From positions 5,592,993-5,656,992 of the forward strand of contig CP034992.1 of the NCBI GenBank assembly GCA_004026145.2: DNA of 64,000 bases, in the 5' to 3' direction. The number at the start of each line of letters is the position of its first letter. Position 1 is the first letter of the stretch. A program made the position numbers and the translations under genes. The DNA is from Takifugu bimaculatus. Lineage: Eukaryota > Chordata > Actinopteri > Tetraodontiformes > Tetraodontidae. The notes beneath the pieces are model-generated. The model was not told where the DNA came from and searched no databases. It saw only the letters and a program-made list of their open reading frames with translations. This document shows, piece by piece, positions 1-15,084 of this stretch.

Positions 1-2569
1 AAACCCAGATAGGTGTTCTTGTAATTAACAACCCAAAACAAGCAATTGTCATGATCAGAGCGTGTTTAGCAATGACGAGGACATTAATGTTATTCGGGGC
101 GAGTGTTGGGAATAATTCCAGTAATGGCAAACACTCCTCAGCCATCATGTTTGATATTTCACATGCTTCGCCGAGGATCCCGAACCCCCGTGTGCTCGTG
201 TTGAGGCTTACCAATAAAGGGTCACATGACAGCGGCACCATGTGGGTCAGCGATGGGTTTAATTGGATATTCATACGGAAATAATGGCACGTCTCTGTGC
301 CGCTGCAGGCTCACGCACCGTTTCTGGTCCTGATGTACGTGCACGCGGCAGCTTTCCTATCCTCAGCGCTGTTCAGGAATGCTGTGTTTACATAGCTGCA
401 GCTATCCCAGATTAGCATGATGGTCTCTCAGGTGCCTGCTGTGTATCACAGACGGTTATTTTATCGGCCCAGCCTGGGTCACGCTCCAGCAAATGCTGCT
501 TCACTTTGCTTCCTACTCTTCTCTCTTGGGTTTTTGGTATAATCTTGGTTCCAGGAAGATCATTTGCGATGAGATTGGACACGTTTATGTGGTGACATGG
601 ACAGAATGAGCCATGACACGTAAGAACAAAGGTGTGCTGAGCACGAGGAAAGTGCTGAACACCTCGTGTCTCTGTTTGGGGAGCTGAGCCTTCGCCTGTT
701 TAAGGATGAAAGCATCTCCTCGCTGCTGTTGTTTTAGTCCCGAAATGACACTTCCTGTGCCACGGATGTATCGCGCTGTTCTGGAGGAGACGCCCGACGA
801 ATAGCCTGTATTCTTTATAGCTCATTGCTGCAAATTGGCAGAAGACTGCGGCTCCGCTCAGATGTCCCTCCGTGACCTGGGGCTTCACCGAGCTCGTGAG
901 CTCATAAATTAGACAAGAAATCTAATTTCCCTCAGGGGCTCTGAAGGGATCCGGGCGCTCTCAGGCAGACTGTTTCTTTTCAGAGGTATTTGATTTCTAT
1001 GCTTCCTGATGTAAATGGGCCGATAACGGGACAGTCGGAACTGCATGGTTGCCTGGATGCTCGCTGAGTCACTGAAGACGAATGCAGCTCGGCTCTCTTT
1101 TTGGTTTTTTTTCTACAGAAGCTTGTTTGTTACAAGTGTTGAAACGTGTTTGACCTGAGAGTTTAAAGGAAAAAGGCCACACACTTCGGAACAATGTTAT
1201 CACTGTTAACAGCTGGGAGGCCGGAGTGGGAACGGCTCTGATAAGAAAAGTCATTTTCACTGTTGTTATATGTTACCGAGCTCCGCTGCAGTTTGTGCTT
1301 TATTTTTTATTTTTTTTGAGGAGTTTGTTGTCATTGTTGTTGGCTCCCCTTCAGATCCATTTTCACTATCTCGGCCTTGCCCTTCCACTCTGTTTCCTGC
1401 GTGTCACTTCCCCAGTAATCACGCCGCCTTTTGTCCGCCACGCCCTTTGTTTTCTCTCGCCTTGAGAGGTACTCTTGACATTTCCTGTGTGGGACCGACT
1501 TTGACGCAGCCACTTCCAGTGTTTACATTCACAACCCTTATGGATTTATCAAGCCAATTGGGTGCCATTATACAGCGTGCACACGCTCAAACATGCCATT
1601 TTAAGCTGATTTTAGGGGAAAAGAATTCATATGACGATTCTAGCTCATGTTACAGAATCATAATAAGTTCTTATGAGTGTTCCAGCCATGTGAGTTTATA
1701 CATTTTTACATTTAGCTTTGTTTTCTGCCCTCTGTTAATAGAGTGAAATGGTAACAGGCAGCGCTGAACCTCCACCCTGACTTCCACCGAGTTCGTTTTT
1801 ATCAGTGCTAGCGGGACAGGAGCCTGTTCTCTGTCCTTTAGGAATGGTTGGAATCCCGTGCACCCGGTCCGGCTCTGGCTGTTCTCATCACAACATGACT
1901 GTTCTGTAGTCACGCTGCTGACAGGCGTGTTCGTGAGGCGTTCAGGTTCAGGATCAGTCCGTTTGAAGCTGGTTTATTGTTACGGCAGGAGGGTAAAACT
2001 GGATCAGTGAAGTTTTTTTTAAGGCAAATCCCTGATTGAATGAAATTTTAACAATCCCTTTTATTGTGTGTGTCCGTGTGTGCGTGCATGCGGGTGTGCA
2101 AATGCTCCCGCCGGTGATCCAGTTAGACCGGTTTGGGTGAAACTGTAGCATAGCTCTGCTGCACCTGTTCTGGGCGTTACTGGTGTCGCAGTGGGCAGGG
2201 AGGAAGAGATCCAAGGCCGCCCGCCATCCTCCAAACGCAACCGTGCCTGTCTGCATGGCGCCCCGGAGCCCCCCCGACGCACACAGACGCATTTGAGTCG
2301 CTCTCACCCCGTATCTGCCCGTAGTGAGTGGAGACTCACGAGGTGCTTTTTTTGTTTTTCATTAGCTCGGTTAAATGCCACAGTGGAGTGGACCCTCATC
2401 CCCGCTGTTTAACTTGTGAGTGTAAACACAACGTCTGGCCTGATTGGTGTCAGGCGACCTTTTGGTCACCATGGCAACATAGTCGTAAATCTGAAGACAC
2501 ACTGGTCGCCACCAAGCAGTTGGTTGCTAATTCTAAAAAACTGGAGTCTGTCTGACTGTGTGTGTGTGT

Positions 2570-2588
2570 GGGGGGGGGGGGGGGGGGG
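2570..2588 (+). repeat. poly-G tract, 19 G
   Basis: An uninterrupted run of about 19 G follows a short (GT)n stretch in intron 1. It is a simple homopolymer, and its exact length is prone to sequencing error. Confidence 0.9.
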
Positions 2589-5493
2589 AGCACCAGATAA
2601 ACAGTGGAGATAGGAGAAGCTCTCAGTCTCATGATGTTGCGGGCAGATAACTTTGTTTAGAGAGATGGCAGGAATGCTGTACTCGCACAGAAGGTCCAAC
2701 AGCTCCGTTGTCTCCGTCTGGACGAGGTGTCCACCGAGTTGAGTCCACAGTTTAGACAGTGTTGAACTTTTAAATCAGGACCACATCTGATGATCAGCTG
2801 CACATTTATTGGCAGAGAAGTTAATCGGGAATTTGGCCTTTGTTGCATGAAGAATGAGGGGGAAAAAAACTTGTTTTTATTATTTTGTGATGAATTAATA
2901 AGATAATTATTACAATATGGGAGCCACCTAACAGAGACATCTATTACAACACAGTGGTTCATCATGATGGATGCAGTAGGTGCACGAGTTAATTGAGCCC
3001 TGCGTTTCCTCCAGGCTTGGCGGTGCAGCAGTGAAACACGAGACGCGGCATTAACGTTTCCACAGGAAAATACTTGTTAGATTTAAATGTAGTTTTAAAC
3101 AAATGATGTCATACCTTTGGTCCTCCTCGTAAAAACAGAGCAGAGGGAAAATGTGTTGCTTTGTTCTCCGAGTCTCTGGGCTCTTGACCAAAGGCCTTGT
3201 GTATCCACGTGCACGCCCGCCCGTGCACGAAGCCTGGAACATGTTTGCATGTGGTCTAAATACAGCTTTTTACTGCTACCCAAATGATTGTGTGCCACGA
3301 GTAAGGTCATTGCTGCACAGCTTTTTCCACTCCAAACACAGACGGGCTTTAGATTCTGATCACGGCTTCCACAGGTGGTTTAATAAGGACGACCAAAGCG
3401 GACCTGTATTGAGTTTTCTCCGGAAACATCGTCCCACGTCAGAAACGGGTCTCATTTTCCAGCTGGTCCATCAGGGCATCCTGGTACTTCTTTAGCGTCT
3501 TACAACTGTTTTGCAAGTGTAGCTCAACCTATACACACGTTATCCAACACCTGCCACACAATTCCCCTCTGTCCACCACTGTGATGGTTTGGAGCAGACA
3601 AAGAAAAGAAGAATAGATGTGATCCCCCCCCCCCCTTCCCTTTTTTTTGTGATTTCGTGTATATGTATGTTTTTATCTGGCCTCTGCCCGACCCGTTTCT
3701 GTCCTAGAAAACTTCAGCTGCATAACAAGATGTTTAAGTCAGACTGACATGTGGGCCGAACACAAGTCAGCGAAGATTGTTAACCTCAGTTTATGTTCCA
3801 GTGGGTAACCCAATGATTAGATTATAACCTGGACGTATGGTTTGATTCGTACGAAGATGAAGGAGCTAAATGATGCTAATCATTATTTCTGCCTCTCAGA
3901 ATCTCATTAGGGTCTTTTTAGCATCACAGGCGCTCCTATCCCATTTCAGCTAACAATTTTCATATTTTTCATGTTCTTTTAGTGATTGAACACAAGAAAT
4001 CGACTGTCAAAAAAGACCCAACAGCCCTGGGGCGTCGACTTGGCCTTACAGAACACTGAAAGCCCTGAGGAGAAAATTGGCGGGGCTTTTCCAGCCACCC
4101 CTCCCCTCCCCTTAGATTCATTCCAGAGTTCAGACTGGAATCACTTCTCTCGCATGTCGCTCTCTCACCCTTCTCCTCCCTTTGCTCTCCTCCAGCCTTC
4201 CATCATTTCCCCCCCCCGTCTGCCTTAGGAGGAACTCTGATAACATCACTCGGTACCGTACATGCGCAGCTTAAACGAGCGATGCTCAGAAATGGACTTT
4301 GGGTGCGTTTACGTGCAACAGAGTCGAATAGCTGACGGGAACTCCTCCTCTTCATCACTAGGTGGAGATATGCGTCTTTCCAGCAGGTTACTGCAGCTCC
4401 CTTTTGGTTGACCTATTACATCCCATAATGCTTTGAGTCGGGGGTCAGAAGGATGGATAATCGTACAGCTTTTTCCTGCGTTTACGTGGCCTTCGGTTGT
4501 CCAGTCATCGTCGGCGTGAGGCAATAATTCATTTTGGATCATGTGAATGATGAAAGTGTACGTTCCCGCCTCTGGAGGAGGATCCTGAACCTCTTGCGTA
4601 CTTGCCCCCAGGCATGTCCTTCTATCCTGGGTCACTGTCCTCTCCGGGCTCCTGGGTGCTCGGCTCTCTTTGCTTTCCCACGTGCAACTGGTGGCGGTGT
4701 TGACACCGTTTCACCCTTTCCCACGGGTAGCAGGTGAACCAGATCAGGTAGTAGAAACACTGAGACTCATTTGGATGATAAAAGGATGAAGCAGAGCTAC
4801 AGAAGATGGATAAATCGAATTCCTCGACTTCTTATCTCAACTTTTTCTTCCTTCGCTTTCCGTAAACTTTCAATCACGGCGGACCGAGCGGCCGCGGCTG
4901 GCTGAGCCCTACAGAACGTTCCGCAGCCCCTCAGGAACGCCACTAATGTAAACGTCAAGCTAAGCTACCCCCGTTTTAATCACAACCATATGCGGTGCAC
5001 TCCTCCCCCAGGGACGCCGACCCCCGATCCTGCCTAGAATCTACCGGTAATACCACAGCCGCTCCGTTCGGGAGCATTTGGATTTGCTCGGCTGAAATCA
5101 GTCTTTTACGAGAAAAGTGATTTTAATATTTGCGCCGGGCTCCTGTCGCACCTGAGAGGGCAGCGTCGTAGTAAAAGTCCCAGGGCCAGAACTGGCTGGC
5201 TACCTGCCGTGGAGCGGATGAATAATTCACTGTTTTACAGCAGGCCGGCACCTTTGAACCCGGACTACTCCCCCAACAAAAACACCAAGAGATGAATGGG
5301 CTGATTTTTAATTTTTTTTAAAGAGGGAGTTTATTATCCATACTTTATTTTCTACACAGCTCTGCAATAATAGCATGCAAATGTCTGTTTATGTTCTGGA
5401 ACTGTGTGACATTCAAAGCAAAAAAAAAAAACATTAATGTGATGAAATGTACAGTTTCTGTGCTCCTTTTCCGAGCCGATACCGCCGTGTTCC

Positions 5494-5506
5494 TCGCCCC
5501 CTGGTG
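5494..5506 (-). promoter_or_regulatory. CTCF-like core motif
   Basis: The minus strand reads TCACCAGGGGGCG, one base away from the CTCF core and in the same orientation as the site at 13133. Binding is inferred. Confidence 0.3.
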
Positions 5507-8500
5507 ATGGATTTTGACAACCACGGGTTTCACCCAACACAACAAGACACGGGTGTGTTTACGAGCCAAACCCAAATCACCTAAATAAAGAGTTGTGTTT
5601 TTAATATAGTTTGTGTGTTTTCATCAAAAGGACAGGCCTGACCTGAGGCTTTCTAATCAGACCAGCTCTGCTTTGATGGAAAGAGGCCAGTTGGGTCCAC
5701 TTTGACAGAGCGGGGAAGATCAAGGAAGGGGGGGGCGGGCACGATTCTGATGAGACGCGTGCTGACTGAATTCTTTTTATGTGGCTGGACCTGTTGAGGT
5801 GCATTGTGGGTGGTCTGATGTCATCATTCCACACGCAGCCGGTTTCGGCCTCCGTGCTGCACGAGCTGACTTCAGTTTCAGGCTCGGTTCCCTATCTTCG
5901 TAGCCTTTGATGTGTCGTTGTTGCGGCCCATCCAAACCCCTTTTTATCTGGTTCTCACAACCCAAATAAATCGCTGTGCAAACAACAGATGTTTCCTCTG
6001 GTCCCAGGCCGTCACTTCTTTAAAGAAGTGGGTTGGAGTGTATTATCATTCTTTGGTTTTGTCTTCTGAAGCGAGGGACATGATCGTCCGTGAAACCCTC
6101 ATCAGTCCGACAGCCTGACAAATGGCTGCCTGTGTTTGAAAGTCTACATGCTTGAGCAGACTCCCAGCTACCTGCAGGCCTCTCATACAGGTTTTAGTAC
6201 AAACCAGCTGACATGCTGAGGGAAATCGAACCCGAGCGCCACAATTATGCTGGAAAAAAAAAAAAAAAGAAGTGATTTTTGCATATCGGGGAGGGGTTGT
6301 TGAGTTTGGCCAGCGGTTTTGTCCCAGTGGTCCTGCATCTGCAGCAACATGTGGCGCTTCTGTCGGCCTGGACCACATAAAGGGAGCAGCCTGGAAAAAT
6401 GCATGTGGGGCCTGTTGAGAAAAAGCCTGCTGACTCGTCGCCACGGCGTTCCTGTCGGCTTAAATACAAATTGCGAAGAGCAGCCTCCTGAAGTGTGAAG
6501 GCCCATAAGCACACGCCTCGTGCCCTTTTGCTTTGCTGCGCTTCCCTGCATTCTTTTTGTGGACTGTGACATTGTGAGTGCGCGCCTTGTTATTCCAGCT
6601 GCGCTTTAGCTGCGGCTCTGGCAGCGGCTCGGCTCTTTTAGTCACGCTGAGGTGAGGGGCAGGTTTCCCCCTTTGAGTGTGGAGCAAACCCTGCGACACG
6701 GTGCAGCCCCTGCTGATCTTGTCTGATCTTGAAATCAGAGGCTCGACATTAATGTTCCCACTGAAGTACTGTTGTTTTTTGTCGTCATGGTTACAATCAT
6801 GGTGCTTCAGACGTGTAACAAAGGCTGGAGACCTGCCACTCAGCTGTGGCCCTCCTCGGCTCTGGATGGGGATTTAGACGTGGTTCTGTCCGCAGGAACA
6901 AACACAAGTAAAAAATCTAACCCTTCAGTTGTTATCAGGGTCCTGTTTGTTGTAGTTACTGATGGGACCAGTCAGCTGGAGCGCACGCTTTAATGATTCA
7001 CTAAGTGTCTGCTTTGGGAGGGCGGGGTGATGAGCAGTCAGCAGGGCAGAGATGGTCAAGTCCCGGTCACGACCCGCCTTGTTGGAATGTTTGGAATTCC
7101 CGCTGCAGACGGATGAGCAGGACAGCAGCTGGTGTGGCGGATTCACGATCGGGAACGATAACCCGTGCGAATCTTTGCGGGACTCCAGATTTACTTTGAA
7201 GCAAGTTCAGCAGTATGTTCTCCTCGGCTCTGGTCCATAATCGTCTTTATTAAAGGGTCCGATCACAAGGTCATCGGGAGATCTTGGACAGAGTTACTGT
7301 CTGCGCTGTTGCTGTTTCCCTAATTGCATTTATGCCACTGTTTACCTCATTAGACTTCTTTGAGCTGGGAACTTAATAGGTGATAAAACCGATAAGGATG
7401 CTAATCAAGTAGTCCAGGGTAGGCAGTCTTTTCAGTCTTTTCAGTCTTCATAATTTCTGGAATTTCCACCATTTGGCAATTTTACGACAGTTTGTATCAC
7501 ACGCTGGAATTGAACAATTATTTATGATTCACAATGACCTTTTTAACTCCCTGAGCCCTCGCGGCGGCAACGTTAGCAAAAAAATGATAGAGTGTGTCCA
7601 GCACCAAGCGCTGACTCACATTTTAACAGTGTAGTTTGTCTTAATGGAGCTTCGGGGGAAGTAGCCAAACCGAAGTTTTATTTCTTTGGCTGCAGTTTAA
7701 AGAACGACATCAGTGTGGTTTCGTGCTTAAGGCCACGTAAGAAAATGCATTTATCTTAATTTGCTGTAAATGTTGTTGATGTCACTGCATGATGGCATTA
7801 ATGGCCTTTTTCCCATTAACAATATATCAGCGTATGGTACAAATCTATATTCGCATGCTCAGATCTTGTGCGTTACACACTAAAGGGTCGTTTCTGAATG
7901 CTTTACGCAACAGGACTCTCTACACAGATGCATTCAATTGTTTGCTAATGCTTTTATGAGGACTCTGGTATGAAGCAGTTAGCAATAGAAAAGCTGCCAA
8001 CAAGACTTTTAGTAGCATGTCCAATTGTGACTGCCGCCTAACGAGTATTGGAACAAGATTTAGAACTCTTTAATCATGTTTCAACTCCTTGGAAGGTTTG
8101 TGCCACCCCAGCTGTACCGCCCCCCCCCCTCCCCTGGTCAACATCTCTTCACCCTCTTCATCCTCCAGTAGGTTTTGTGGGAGTTTTTTTGGTGTCTCTC
8201 TCATATCACCCAATAAATCCCTCACGGGACACCGTCACACCCCCACGACCCAAGTGGTGAGATATTAAACTGCTTGGATGGTCGATAGGCACGATGGTCA
8301 GGGGTTTGTGTCGGCTTTAGGTCAGCTAGTCGCAGAGCAGGAAAAAGAAAAGAGTATTTTTGGTTTGGGGGATGTCGAAGTTGACTAATTGCAGTTCATT
8401 TGTAATTTGTGGTCATTTGTAACGGTGCAGGACCATCAGTCGCTCGGTCAGTCTCCATCAGCCCCCCTCAGTGACACTCGCTGACGCTGTCCTCGGTCAT

Positions 8501-11500
8501 CTGGAAAGCAAAGTTCGTCATGCTTAAATGAGCACCCACACGGACACGTGCTTGAATTTACCACAGATTTGAGGGAGTACCGCACAGGGTGTAATTTTGG
8601 ACCACTTTTGGACGCATCCTCATGGAGCCACTCTGAATTATTGCCATCCTCAGACTCGATATTGCACTGGCGTGTCATCGCTGCCTACATGCCTGTAGCT
8701 CGTCGGCCTCGCATTCTCACAACCGCTGCCAAACGTGCCGGTTCCCTTGTCTTCGTTCATTAGGGGAAGACTGACGGGTCAGCGCAGAGATTGTTCTGAT
8801 GTCCACAATCTCGCTGCGCTCTACTGGTCCTCACAACGCGTCAGTCACATCCACCTGCATTAGGGTGCGACTAATTGTGCGTAATGTTGATTCTGTTGCA
8901 CGCTATCGCTATTGTTTATTTATTTCTTTTGTAAAAACATGATGATGCGACAAGAGAAATCTCAGGCGTGATCGGGAACATCCGTCAGAATGAAAAGCAG
9001 AACTTCCAGGACTGAGAGACCACACTTCACTGCATTCACTCCTCATTGGTCGAACCTCATTTGCATTTAAATGGACCACTAATTCTGTCCTTAATCACTC
9101 CCGGGTGAAAGTTGTTAACACGTAAAAGAAAGCAGCTCTGTGTTTGCCCTCAAACCCAAGTGTTTCTTCCTCTGATTTAAACTTTGAGAAGTGTGTGATG
9201 ACGGTGCTTTTAGCATCTGTTTCCACTGTAGACCTGACGAGGAGGCTGTGTAATCTTGGTAATGGAGGGAGCTCAGGGGGGACACGTCTTTGTTGCCTCT
9301 TTCTGTCCTTCACTTCCTCTTACCTCTGGAGTGCACAGCGAAGATCTCATTTGCAGACGGATGAATCTCCTGTTTTCTTTCTCTCTTATCTCTGATCCGT
9401 CCATTAAAGGCTGCAGGTGTACGTGGAGGACGGCGAAGGAGAAGAACCGTGAGACCCGTCTCCTCCCTCATCCTTCCTGACATTCTTTAGTTTTTCATCC
9501 TCTGTCTGACTCGTATCCTCCCAGCATCTGTCCTTCTCTTTCCTCAGATTGTTTCACACCCGATGCACCTTTCTTGATAGTTCTTCCTGAACAAAAACGT
9601 GTCTTTATCTCCCAATAACAACACTGCTGTAAGCACACCAACCATTAAAAAATAAATAAGTGAATTAATTAGAAATGCAGTCAAATGCTTTTTAGCTGAG
9701 TCAGCTAGCCTGAATTTAGAGGACAGTGTCTTTTCCCCTTTTCCTGTGGTGTGAAGCGTTGTCACTGGCTCTGGCCTGTTAATGGTGAAACGAGGAAACA
9801 AAAGCCTCCTTTCACCAAAAATCAATGTAGCTTGGAAGCAAACACATCTAATGACCAGCTAAGTACTTGGCAGGCTGGACTTGCTTTATGGAACACTTGT
9901 AATAATTGATGCCAAACTGCTCATTTTCAGTGGTCACTCAGATTAGCATTCTTTTACCTTCCTATCTCAACTTTTCAACAATTCTCCTGGTTTGACTTGG
10001 GCTGTATTTCTATTTTAGCGTGTTTTCTTGCATTTACGTAGAGGTTTAAAGATCTTTCTGTGAAAACAATCGATGGCACCCAGCATCTAAATACTCGCAC
10101 GTGACAGGTTCATCCTATATATATTAAATATGACATTTGTGTGCAGGGTTTTAAACATTTCAAATATTGGTCATTAACTCATTTATGAAGGCTAAGGCTA
10201 GCAAAATGATTAGCATACACCAGATATAAGGATTGATTAGTCCAAAAGGCTGAATTGGCTCTGTCGCCTGACATAAGCTCAGTGGACTGGTTAATGGGAT
10301 GGGGGTTAAAAGGCTTGGTTATAGGGAGCAGACAGGTTAGATGGCCTAGACTGTGTAAGATGTGTTTGGTTAAAATAGACTGACTGAAGACAAAGCTGTA
10401 ATCAAAAGGATATAAGAGCAGCAGCAAGTCTTTCTAAATTTCCTGTTTTCAGTGCTAGAATCTTAGCTTTGCTGTGGCAATCAGCTGTGGAGTTTCCCCA
10501 TCTATGAAAATGACCATTTTACAATATGAAAAAGCATATTTAGTCTTGTTTGGTCCACAAAAAAGGTGATTAGCGGTGAAGTAGAGGAAGCAAAAGCTTG
10601 TGTGGAGGTTTCCTGAAGATAGCATGTGACAGGTGGACAGTCGTCGGCACCACACATGATCCAAAAGGTTTAAGCTAGATGAAGATTTAGCATAGCCTGT
10701 GTAAATATGAGATGCTTTTTCCCCGACAATCCTCTGAGCTCCAAAGCAAACGCAGCCTGTCACCGTTACCATTTAAAATATTTTCCCTTTCCCCTGATTT
10801 TTGTAGAAATCCACGGCCGCGCTGCGGAGCCAGTCCGTACAGTGGAGAAAAGGACCGTCAGAGATGCTAACACGAAACGGCAGCGCAATAAATTTCACAG
10901 GGAAAATCCCCTATAAAGCTTTTTAACAGTTTTCACTTATTTTTTTAGATGTTTCAAAGTTGAGTGCTTTTTCTCAAGTCTCTTTATTGCTCTTCTTAAG
11001 GACTACTTCATACCCCAGAGTCACTAATGACCAATAAATGTAGTGTTTACTGAAAGTGTAGAATAGTTGGAACATCCACCAGCTTCCAGACAAAGATCTG
11101 ATGATATGCAGATTCTACTAAAAGGTGCTTGGGTGGTCTCGTCCATTCAGCGGATCAGTGAGAGCTTTTGCAAGTGTGTGTGTGCGTGCGTGTGTGTGTG
11201 TCCACTCAGCACATTCTCTGTCCGGGTGTTTAGGGGCACATCTGTGGCACATCCCCTGTCCTGGCACCCTTCCAGGCATCCATGTCCCCCTCCTCCTGTC
11301 CATCCTCTCCTTTTCTTTTCCAGCCTCCACTTCCTCCTTTCCAGACCACCTCATTTCCCCTCTTTTCCAGATCTTTTCCCTGTTCCACCTCGGTCAATAT
11401 CTCATGCATGTTTTAGGACGTCGTTACGCTGTTTTTCCTCTGGCATATGTTCAATTTTAATGCTGCTTTTCTTGATCGATACTTTTAGTAATTCCGGGAT

Positions 11501-13132
11501 TTTTCTCAAGGCAAAAATCCAAATAAACCATGAACCTTGCACGTAGTCAGGGCCAAACCTTCAGCAGGACCAGACTCTTGTGGGAGGCCCTCCCGCTGAG
11601 GAGGAGGAGAAGAATATAGATAGGACGGATGCCCAGATGCTTGTCAACAACTTGTAGTCACATCAACAACTTGTCCATTGACAAAACACCCATGAGGGTC
11701 ATCAGTGCTGGTCTGCGTGCACGTTACGCGAGCGTGTTTGGAGCAGCTCGTCACCGTTGCCGAGTGTGAGCTGCTGACAGCGATGACTGGCTGCCGTTCC
11801 TGTCAGCTGATCTTCTGCTCAGTCTGTTGGCCAGCTGGTGGAGCGCCGGCTGCTCCTCTCTCAGCCTCGTCTCTGGCCGCGACACCCTCCTGGCACACTG
11901 GCACTCTGTTAGCTGCTGCTCTGCTCCTTCACTCCTCCAGTGCTGCAAATGCGTCAATTCAAAAATGTCATTCAGACCTTTTTCCTTCATCTCATAAACA
12001 GGTTGTCGGGGAGCGTTGGGAGGTGTGTGGGGAGGTGTGTGTCACCACGTTCTGGAAGTGGACCTCTGTGCTGGATTAGGACGGGTGGCCTGCTGCTCAG
12101 ATCTGGGTCCGCGCCAACCTGAGCAACTCTCTCCTTTAATTTTATCTGAGGCGTGATCTTCACTGGTTGTGCTCCACTCACACACTCTTGGCTGAAAATG
12201 TGCGTGTGTATACACTATGATGTGTGTGTGTGTGGGTCTGTGTGCTACTGGATGAGCGTTGCCTGATGCTGACCCAGAAACGACTGCAGATGCTAACCAA
12301 CAGTGACTGCTGCCCTATTAGCCCACAACTCTGAAATACTCATCTTATGTGTGTTCCAGTGTGTGTTTGATTTGTAGGTTTTATATTTTCCTTTCGTCTG
12401 TCACGTGCTTCACCGCCATTGGCTGGCAGAGGGCTGATGACACCATTTACATTAGGCATCAATATTGTCCTTTCTGAGTTTTTCTTCCATTTTTCCCCCA
12501 CTCTTCTCACGTGTTTGCGTAGTAGCGCGTGCTTTCTCATCCCGCTGCTAAAATTAGCACGAGCGTGCGTTTGCGTTCAGGTTTGCAACGCGGCGTGTGC
12601 ATTTGTGCGTTCACACGGTGCGTTGAGCGTCGCCTTGAGTCAGCAGTGTGATCGAGAGGCAGAACGCAAGAAAGTGGGTCAGTCATGCTCTCTCCAGGCT
12701 GGAAAGAGTCAGGCGAGTGGATGAATGATGAGATGGAGAGATGGATTATAGCGGATGACAAGAGGTGGATGTTTGTCACTCAGACGGCGTGGTTGAAGGA
12801 AGGAATGAGAGTTTAACGGGTGGGATGAGTGGTGAAGTGAAGAGTTACATAAGTACGAGGACGGAGACAGAACAGACATGGATGAAAATATAAGAACAAC
12901 AAATATTTGCGTCAAGTGTTGATCAGAAAATATTGAAGCATCATGAGGACACTTTTGTTCTGATCGTGGTCAAATGTCTTTTGACGTTTATATCCACTCA
13001 AACCTGTGACAGAAAACACAAATAAATAAAAAAAAGTTTAAACCCCCAAAAAACCAACCCCGGAACATGAAGAGGTCTAATATTTACCCCTCTTCCACAA
13101 TAAGCCTGTAATTTCCTGTTCATGAGTGATAC

Positions 13133-13146
13133 GCGCCCCCTGGTGG
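13133..13146 (-). promoter_or_regulatory. CTCF-type core motif
   Basis: The minus strand reads CCACCAGGGGGCGC, an exact match to the well-known vertebrate CTCF core. Binding is inferred from sequence only. Confidence 0.45.
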
Positions 13147-13390
13147 CAGAGTCAGTCAGCTCAGCTCTGCAACGACACATGACTCTTCCCCATGTGGCCA
13201 ATTACAGTCCAGGAAGCGTGTGATGAAGACTTGGTTTCTATTCTAACCTGACAGCAGACGTGTGCATCACGCACTGCTCTCTGTCTCCATTATACCAGAA
13301 CACCACCGCTGCCAGAATCTGCTGCCACAGTTTTCATGGGATTTGGGCCTTTCTGGAGGTGTTGTATGTGGTATTTACTGCCCGTGTGCA

Positions 13391-13402
13391 GCCCTCTGCT
13401 GG
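13391..13402 (-). promoter_or_regulatory. CTCF-like core motif
   Basis: The minus strand reads CCAGCAGAGGGC, which fits the degenerate CTCF core (CCASYAGRKGGC). It lies about 250 bp from the exact match at 13133. Binding is inferred. Confidence 0.3.
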
Positions 13403-15084
13403 CCCCTCAGCCTGGCCACTGGCCAGCGGTTGGTCTGTCAGGGTTCCGCTCACCCACAGTGGGCCTGGGGAGACAGCACACTGCCTCTGATTACACCCAG
13501 CAGTGGCTCATTTATCTTGCTGTGAAATTGAATCGGGGCGGAGAGCCGACAGATGATATTATGGTAATTCATCTTACCAGTTGGAAGACCTAATAAAGCT
13601 GCAAATGTTGTGTTCATAGTGTCGGCCGCTCTTTGCTGATTTATAGCTGAGAACCTGCTTTGTTACTGTTTGAGTCTGGATTGAATATTATTTTGACTGT
13701 TGTTTTCAACTTGACCTTTTCAAGGAGCCCTGCATGTTCCTCTGTTTGCATTCATTAACTTCCTGTATGTGGTATTTTAAATCACACGGGCGGCTATCGC
13801 GTCACGTTGTAAATGCATTTTACAATTCAGCCCTTTTTTATTTAGGCGGGCCGCCCGGCTACTATATTTATGGTAAAATTTGTTCCGACATCTCTTCTTT
13901 CTGCTGCCAGGCAACACAGAGGAGCTCAGCGACACCCTGTGAACTGTAACCTGAGTGCTTCACCACCTTCTGACTATAAACACGCCGCTCCTTTACACTT
14001 CCTGCCCAGTCTCTCCTTTCTAATTAAAAGTCTTTTCATTATTCCCTCACAGAAGATAACCATCGTTTCCGCTGCAGATAAAAAGTGCTGATTTGTCCTC
14101 TCTGCCCAGGGACCTGTTTTAAATCTCAGAGCTAATCAGCTAGCCTGTTCGGGGATGATATCACTCTCATTGGTCTGGATAAGCCAAATAAAGGTGCTCC
14201 GACATCATTATCTGATCTCGGCATTAGAAGCAGATTGGGTTTTGGAGGATGGAGAGCTTTAATTTAGCCGTGACTTTATTAGTTTTGTGTTTTTGTTGTC
14301 TGTTTGCCAGGCTACAGGATTCACTACGCCGTGCTGCATGTAAATGATTGATGGAACCTCTTAATCACATCTGTCTCTGGGGACGCCGTCAGTCCCGGCC
14401 ACACGTGCCGCATGTAGAACTCCTGCATAAATCCAGCTGCTGCTGTTTAGGTCTTTGATGCGTCGGAGTCCTTGGCGAGCGGAGGCTGGCGTTTGTCAAA
14501 TTGGACAGGTGCTTGTGTTGTGTAAATATTGGGGCTTTACAACTTCATACCCCATCTACCGCACACGTGCATACGCACGCTTGCCACTACTCTTCAGTCA
14601 CTGTCAGCCTGCGTCATTAAAATTGATGCCTCGAAAGAGGCCCTCTGGACGCTTTACGTGCTGAAATGAAACCTCTGGGGATTTCTTTTTCCCCGCGCAG
14701 AAGACAACAATCAATGGAAGCAATCTGGAGTGTTGTAAACAGCCCCAGCGCACGCCTTAAATCTAGCTTTTTTTTCGCCACGGTTTTGATTTGGAGAGAA
14801 GCAGAATTCCAAGGACTACAAATGTGGTGTGTTGTGCTGGGCTAAACCAGGATCTGTCACTTGTGCATTGCCACAGTTTCTTTGAGTACCGGTATATCTC
14901 CAAAATCACATGGTTACAGTTGATTTAAATCCTTACAAAGTTGTTTTTTAAAGCATCTTAGCTAAATATCTGAATAATAGAGTGAGCTTCAATTACCCTA
15001 CACATCGTTGTCCCTGCAGCCAAACAACTCCTAATCCAACAGACCTTTCATCTAATCTAAAGTGCAGGTTCCATTAGTTCTCAC

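Noticed and set aside
1270..1746. 158-codon ORF in intron 1
   Set aside because: Low-complexity, Phe/Ser/Pro-rich translation of pyrimidine-rich DNA without homology or splice context.
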